A DNA stretch of 64,000 nt from Ramlibacter rhizophilus (GTDB lineage: Bacteria; Pseudomonadota; Gammaproteobacteria; Burkholderiales; Burkholderiaceae_C): the NCBI RefSeq assembly GCF_004681965.1, contig NZ_SMLL01000006.1, positions 62,001-126,000 of the forward strand, given 5' to 3'. Under the pieces are notes generated by a model. It was not told the origin of the DNA and searched no databases. It saw nothing but the letters and a program-made list of their open reading frames with translations. Shown here piece after piece: positions 60,594 to 64,000 of the stretch. A program made the translations under genes and the position numbers. Within the stretch, counting starts at the first letter, position 1; each line of letters opens with the position of its first letter.

Positions 60594-60735
60594 GCTGCTG
60601 ATTCTGCTGGAAGCCCTGCTCGCGCTCGTGGTGCTGGTGGGCATCGTGTGGTGGACCATGTTCTCGGGCCGGCCCAAGGGCGAGCCGCCGCGCCAGGACG
60701 ACACGCCGCCGGGGGACGATCCGCCGCGTCCCTGA
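60592..60735 (+). CDS. Small single-span membrane peptide of unknown function
   Basis: 47 residues: an N-terminal hydrophobic helix (LLILLEALLALVVLVGIVWW, about residues 2-21) and a Pro/Asp-rich cytosolic or periplasmic tail. I know no family. The ATG overlaps the mltA start codon on the other strand by two bases, and no good ribosome site is visible. The reading frame upstream is open, so a longer form starting inside mltA antisense is possible but less likely. It ends 3 bp before the response regulator stop. Confidence 0.55.
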   Translation: MLLILLEALLALVVLVGIVWWTMFSGRPKGEPPRQDDTPPGDDPPRP

Positions 60736-60738
60736 GCC

Positions 60739-61371
60739 TCAGGCATCGGCATCGCGAAGGGCGTTGGCCAGTTCCACCGCCGACTTCACGTCCATCTTGT
60801 CGAACACGCGCGAGCGGTGCACTTCCACCGTGCGCACGCTGATGTCCAAAGCGTCGGCGATCAGCTTGTTCGGAAGCCCCCGGGCGACCAGCTGCATCAC
60901 GTCGCGCTCGCGCTGCGTCAGCTCGCCCAGGCGCTGCTGCAGACCCTGCCGCCGCCGCTGGCGTTCGAGCACCCGGGCCGATTGCGCCAGCGCCTGCTCG
61001 ATGCGGTCCACCAGGGCGTTGTCCGAGAAAGGCTTCTCGCAGAAGTCGAAGGCGCCGCGCTTGACCATGCCCACCGCCGTGGGCACGTCGGCGTGGCCGG
61101 TCAGGAAGATGACCGGCATGGCCTCGATGCGCCCCTGCTCGGCGAGCTTGTCGAACAGCGCCAGGCCGCTGGTGCCGGGCATGCGCACGTCCAGCAGCAG
61201 GCAGCAGGGCTGCGTCTGCGTGGCGCCCCGCGCGAGCAGGGCCTCGAACTGGCCCGCGCTGGCGAAGCATTCGCTGGCCAGGCGCCGCGACCGCAGCAAC
61301 CAGGCCAGGGCCTCGCGCACGGACGCGTCGTCATCGACGATGTAGACCATGGCATCGAGGACAGGTTGCAT
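60739..61371 (-). CDS. FixJ/NarL-type response regulator
   Basis: 210-residue two-component regulator. The receiver domain shows the acidic pocket D13-D14-D15, phospho-acceptor D61 (LLLDVRM), T in FLTGHAD and K in EKPFSD. The output is a LuxR-type helix-turn-helix with LTQRERDVMQLVARGLPNKL and SVRTVEVHRSRVF. ATG 61371 was taken; 61350 would also work. It follows its probable kinase by 16 bp. Confidence 0.95.
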   Translation of the reverse strand: MQPVLDAMVYIVDDDASVREALAWLLRSRRLASECFASAGQFEALLARGATQTQPCCLLLDVRMPGTSGLALFDKLAEQGRIEAMPVIFLTGHADVPTAVGMVKRGAFDFCEKPFSDNALVDRIEQALAQSARVLERQRRRQGLQQRLGELTQRERDVMQLVARGLPNKLIADALDISVRTVEVHRSRVFDKMDVKSAVELANALRDADA

Positions 61372-61387
61372 GCGGCGTGAAGCTGGA

Positions 61388-63481
61388 TCAGGCGGTGTCC
61401 GCCGCGTTGGCGGCGGTGTGTTCTGCGGCGGCGGCTGTGCGCTCGGCACCGGCCTCGGCCACCGGCAGGGTGAAGCGGAAGATCGTACCCTGCGGCAGGT
61501 GGGGCTCGAACACCAGCGCCCCCCCGTGCTGCTCCACCACCGTGCGGCACAGGGACAGGCCCAGGCCCATGCCCTCGGCCTTGGTGGTGAAGAAAGGCGT
61601 GAACAGCTGCTGGCGCACCTGGGCGGAGATGCCCGGTCCCACGTCGATCACCGAGAACTCCACCCAGCGCTTGGCCGCTCCCTCGCCCGGGTTCACGGCG
61701 CGCGCCTGGATGGTGAGGGACGGCCGCAGCACGCGCGCCTCGTCCATGGCCTGCATGGCGTTGCGCGCCAGATTGAGCAGCACCTGTTCGACCATGGTGC
61801 GGTCGCACATCACGCGCGCGAGGCCCGCGGGCAGGCGCGTGACCACGCTCACGCCGAGCTTGCGCGCCTGCAAGGTCACCAGCGGCATGACGGCATCGAC
61901 CAGCGCCTGCGGCGACGTGGGCTCGCGGTCCTGGTCGCGCCGCCGCACGAAGTCGTGCACGCTCTTGATCACCTTGCCCGCGCGCTCGGCCTGCTGCGCG
62001 ATGCGCTGCAAGGCACCTTCCAGGTTCTCGCCGTCGCCCGCACGCAGCAGGTTCAGGGAGCCGGTGGCGTAGCTGGAGATCGCGGCCAGGGGCTGGTTGA
62101 GCTCGTGACTGAGCAGCGACGCCATCTCGCCCACGGTGGCCAGGCGGGCGGTCGCCTGCAGCCGCTCCTGGCTGGCACGCGAGAGTTCCTCGATGCGCCG
62201 CTGCTCGGAAATGTCCAGGAATGCGCTCATCCAGCCGGTCTGCGCGCCCTGCGCGTTGATCAGCGGCGCCTCGATGATCAGCACCGGAAAGCGCGAGCCG
62301 TCCTTGCGCATGAAGACCGACTCGAAGCCGTTGCGCGGCGGCGAGTGCTGCCCGGTCAGGCGCACCTCCTGGCGCGTCTGGTATTCCCCCGCCAGCTCCG
62401 GCGGCCAGTAGGGCGCCGGCAGGGAACGCCCGAGCAGTTCCTCGGCGCTGAAGCCCACCATGTCGCAGAAGGCGGGATTGACGTAGGTGATGCGCCCTTC
62501 CAGGTCGCGTGCGCGCAGGCCCGTGACCAGCGAGTCCTCCATGGCCTTGCGGAAGGCGAGCGCATCGGCCAGGTCGTGCTCGACCTGCACGCGCCGGCGC
62601 ACGTCCTTGACCAGGATGGACAGCACCGCCACCAGCGTGATCGACATGGCCGTGACCAGCGCGGTGAGCACGTTGGGGAACAGGTCGGGCACGGCGCGCC
62701 AGCTCTCCATGCGCAGCACGATGGTGTTGCCCGGCAGGTCGAGCAGCTGCTGCGACTGGAAGGTGCGGTTGCCGCGCTGCTTGACCCCGTGCAGGGCCAG
62801 GCGGGTGCCGTCGGCTTCGTTGAAGGAGATCTGCTGGCTGCGCGTGAGCTGCGCGCCGACCATGGTGGCCAGGATCTCGGAGAGCGAGTAGGTCGCCACC
62901 ACGTAGCCCGTGAGCTCGCCGGACTGGACCTGCGGCAGGCACAGGTCCATCACCTCCATGCCCAGGCCGTCCGCCTGCGGCACGAAGTAGCTGGCCGAAT
63001 AGGCCGGGCCGCCGCCGCGCCGGGCCTGCGCGCAGGCCAGCGCCAGGTCCTGCTGCGCCTGCGGCCGGCCCAGTCGCTCGAAGACGGGCATGAGGTAGGG
63101 CGTCTCGGCCACCGCCAGCGGGTTCAGCTGCGCGTCGCGCCACTCGATGCGAAGCCACTCGCGCTGCTCGCGCAGCAGCCGCGCCGCGTCGAGCAGCCAG
63201 GCCTGCGGGTCGGCCCGCGAGCTTTGCAGTGCCTGCAGGCTCTGTGCGTTGCGCGCGAGCCCGGCCCGGATGTCCGCGGCCGCGGCGGCGGCGTCGCGGT
63301 CCAGGTTGGACTGCACATGGCTCGCCTCGTAGCGTCCGGCCAGCCAGACCAGCAGGCCCAGCAGCGCGGCGACGAGCGCCAGGAGGAGCACCCACAGCAG
63401 CGAGCGCGAGCCGAAGCCGAAGTGGCGCGGCGCGCCGCCGGCCGCGCGCCGCCAGCTGGACAGGGGCAGGATGGCGCTCAC
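61388..63481 (-). CDS. Membrane-bound PAS sensor histidine kinase
   Basis: 697-residue kinase. Two membrane helices (residues ~26-48 and ~270-292) flank a periplasmic sensor region of about 220 residues. A PAS domain follows (VTGLRARDLEGRITYVNPAF to FLDISEQRRIEEL), then a HisKA domain with the H box LLSHELNQPLAAI near residue 458 and an HATPase domain with NLARNAMQAMDEA (N), DVGPGIS (G1) and EGMGLGLSLC (G2). The start is GTG 63481, immediately after the amidase stop with no gap. Signal unknown; the FixJ-like partner is downstream. Confidence 0.94.
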   Translation of the reverse strand: MSAILPLSSWRRAAGGAPRHFGFGSRSLLWVLLLALVAALLGLLVWLAGRYEASHVQSNLDRDAAAAAADIRAGLARNAQSLQALQSSRADPQAWLLDAARLLREQREWLRIEWRDAQLNPLAVAETPYLMPVFERLGRPQAQQDLALACAQARRGGGPAYSASYFVPQADGLGMEVMDLCLPQVQSGELTGYVVATYSLSEILATMVGAQLTRSQQISFNEADGTRLALHGVKQRGNRTFQSQQLLDLPGNTIVLRMESWRAVPDLFPNVLTALVTAMSITLVAVLSILVKDVRRRVQVEHDLADALAFRKAMEDSLVTGLRARDLEGRITYVNPAFCDMVGFSAEELLGRSLPAPYWPPELAGEYQTRQEVRLTGQHSPPRNGFESVFMRKDGSRFPVLIIEAPLINAQGAQTGWMSAFLDISEQRRIEELSRASQERLQATARLATVGEMASLLSHELNQPLAAISSYATGSLNLLRAGDGENLEGALQRIAQQAERAGKVIKSVHDFVRRRDQDREPTSPQALVDAVMPLVTLQARKLGVSVVTRLPAGLARVMCDRTMVEQVLLNLARNAMQAMDEARVLRPSLTIQARAVNPGEGAAKRWVEFSVIDVGPGISAQVRQQLFTPFFTTKAEGMGLGLSLCRTVVEQHGGALVFEPHLPQGTIFRFTLPVAEAGAERTAAAAEHTAANAADTA

Positions 63482-64000
63482 CTACAGCACCCGGTGCGTG
63501 AGCGCCGGCAGCTGTTCGCGAAGCTGCTGCTGCCGCTGGGCGTTCAGCGAGGCGATCAGCACGCCCGCGCCCTCGGACGCGTGGCAGGCGAGCACGACGC
63601 CCCAGGGGTCCACGGCCATGGAATGGCCCCAGGTGCGGCGGCCGTTCTCGTGCGTGCCGCCCTGCGCCGGGGCCAGCACCCAGGCCAGGTTCTCGACCGC
63701 CCGGGCGCGCAGCAGCGTCTCCCAGTGGGCCTGCCCGGTGGTGTGGGTGAAGGCACTCGGGACCAGCAGCACGTCGGCCCCGCGCGCGGCCAGGTCGCGG
63801 TACAGCTCGGGAAAGCGCAGGTCGTAGCAGACCGACAGGCCGATGCGCCAGGTGCGGCCGTCCCGCGCCGGCAGCTCGAAGACCACCGGCTCGCGGCCGG
63901 CCTCGATCACCCGCGCCTCGTCGTAGCGTTCGCGGCCGTTGTCGAAGCAGAACAGGTGGATCTTGTCGTAGCGGGCCACGCGCTCGCCCGTCGGCGAGAA
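63482..64000 (-). CDS. Carbon-nitrogen hydrolase (nitrilase superfamily), N-terminus outside the window
   Basis: The last ~172 residues of an amidase-type hydrolase. The catalytic Cys lies in GLSVCYDLRFPELYRDLA and the Lys of the triad in RYDKIHLFCFD; the first Glu would be outside the window. The Nit2/omega-amidase branch is the closest look. The frame is open to base 64000. Its TAG stop is followed at once by the histidine-kinase GTG, so these genes are probably co-transcribed. Confidence 0.9.
   Translation of the reverse strand, partial: FSPTGERVARYDKIHLFCFDNGRERYDEARVIEAGREPVVFELPARDGRTWRIGLSVCYDLRFPELYRDLAARGADVLLVPSAFTHTTGQAHWETLLRARAVENLAWVLAPAQGGTHENGRRTWGHSMAVDPWGVVLACHASEGAGVLIASLNAQRQQQLREQLPALTHRVL

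Overview
The window reads as an ordinary, gene-dense chromosomal segment of a high-GC betaproteobacterium, most likely in the Burkholderiales and probably the family Comamonadaceae. The grounds are the strongly GC-biased third codon positions, a PhaM-type polyhydroxybutyrate granule protein, DUF3567 and DUF1631 proteins typical of this order, the oxyR-recG / queA-tgt, pgk-pyk-fba-purC-purE-purK-tsaC and def-fmt / LysM-dprA-smg neighbourhoods, and short palindromic repeats with a CTTCGACAGGCTCAG core. Taxonomy is inferred from gene content and was not measured. I count 61 protein-coding genes, two of them cut by the window ends. I see no rRNA, tRNA, CRISPR, prophage, insertion sequence or plasmid function.

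Layout. 1-2.4 kb: a truncated Tat-exported sugar-binding protein diverging from a LacI-family repressor, with two near-identical operator-like palindromes between them. 2.4-10.2 kb: proC, ubiA, an unrecognised gene, oxyR, recG, queA, tgt. 10.2-13.8 kb: DUF456, a FIST sensor protein, PhaM, and two likely copper-handling genes. 13.8-18.3 kb: a glyoxalase-fold protein, then trehalose synthesis with a GH15 glycosidase inside it (otsB-GH15-otsA). 18.3-24.6 kb: an FAH-family hydrolase diverging from an IclR regulator, DUF3108, DUF3567, a ChaN lipoprotein, a class III aminotransferase and purU. 24.7-30.6 kb: a GlcD-like oxidase, type 4 uracil-DNA glycosylase, rimI, tsaB, dacB, and a GDSL-family lipoprotein that has lost its catalytic residues. 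30.7-40.6 kb: tsaC, purK, purE, purC, fba, pyk and pgk on the minus strand, interrupted by two plus-strand genes (a CnoX-like thioredoxin and a fatty-acid desaturase). 40.7-46.3 kb: azlD, azlC, fmt and def, then LysM, dprA and smg. 46.6-52.7 kb: DUF1631, secF, secD, yajC. 52.8-64 kb: a fused indolepyruvate ferredoxin oxidoreductase with a divergent Lrp-type regulator, a PhoX-like phosphatase, mltA, a 47-residue membrane peptide, a FixJ-like response regulator with its PAS histidine kinase, and a truncated nitrilase-family amidase.

How the parts fit. Most genes are housekeeping: translation quality (def, fmt, tsaB, tsaC, rimI, queA, tgt), DNA repair and uptake (recG, udg, dprA), glycolysis and purine synthesis, protein export (secDF-yajC), cell-wall turnover (dacB, mltA, LysM) and oxidative stress (oxyR, CnoX-like). 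The accessory flavour lies in sugar uptake, osmoprotection by trehalose, copper handling, aromatic amino-acid catabolism and one two-component system.

Nothing here looks like a wholly new system. The most unusual items are the GDSL-fold lipoprotein lacking Ser, Asn and His of its active site, a duplicated ~109-bp intergenic element with 10-bp inverted ends, a His-rich 27-bp tandem repeat inside the DUF1631 gene, and the LacI operator pair.
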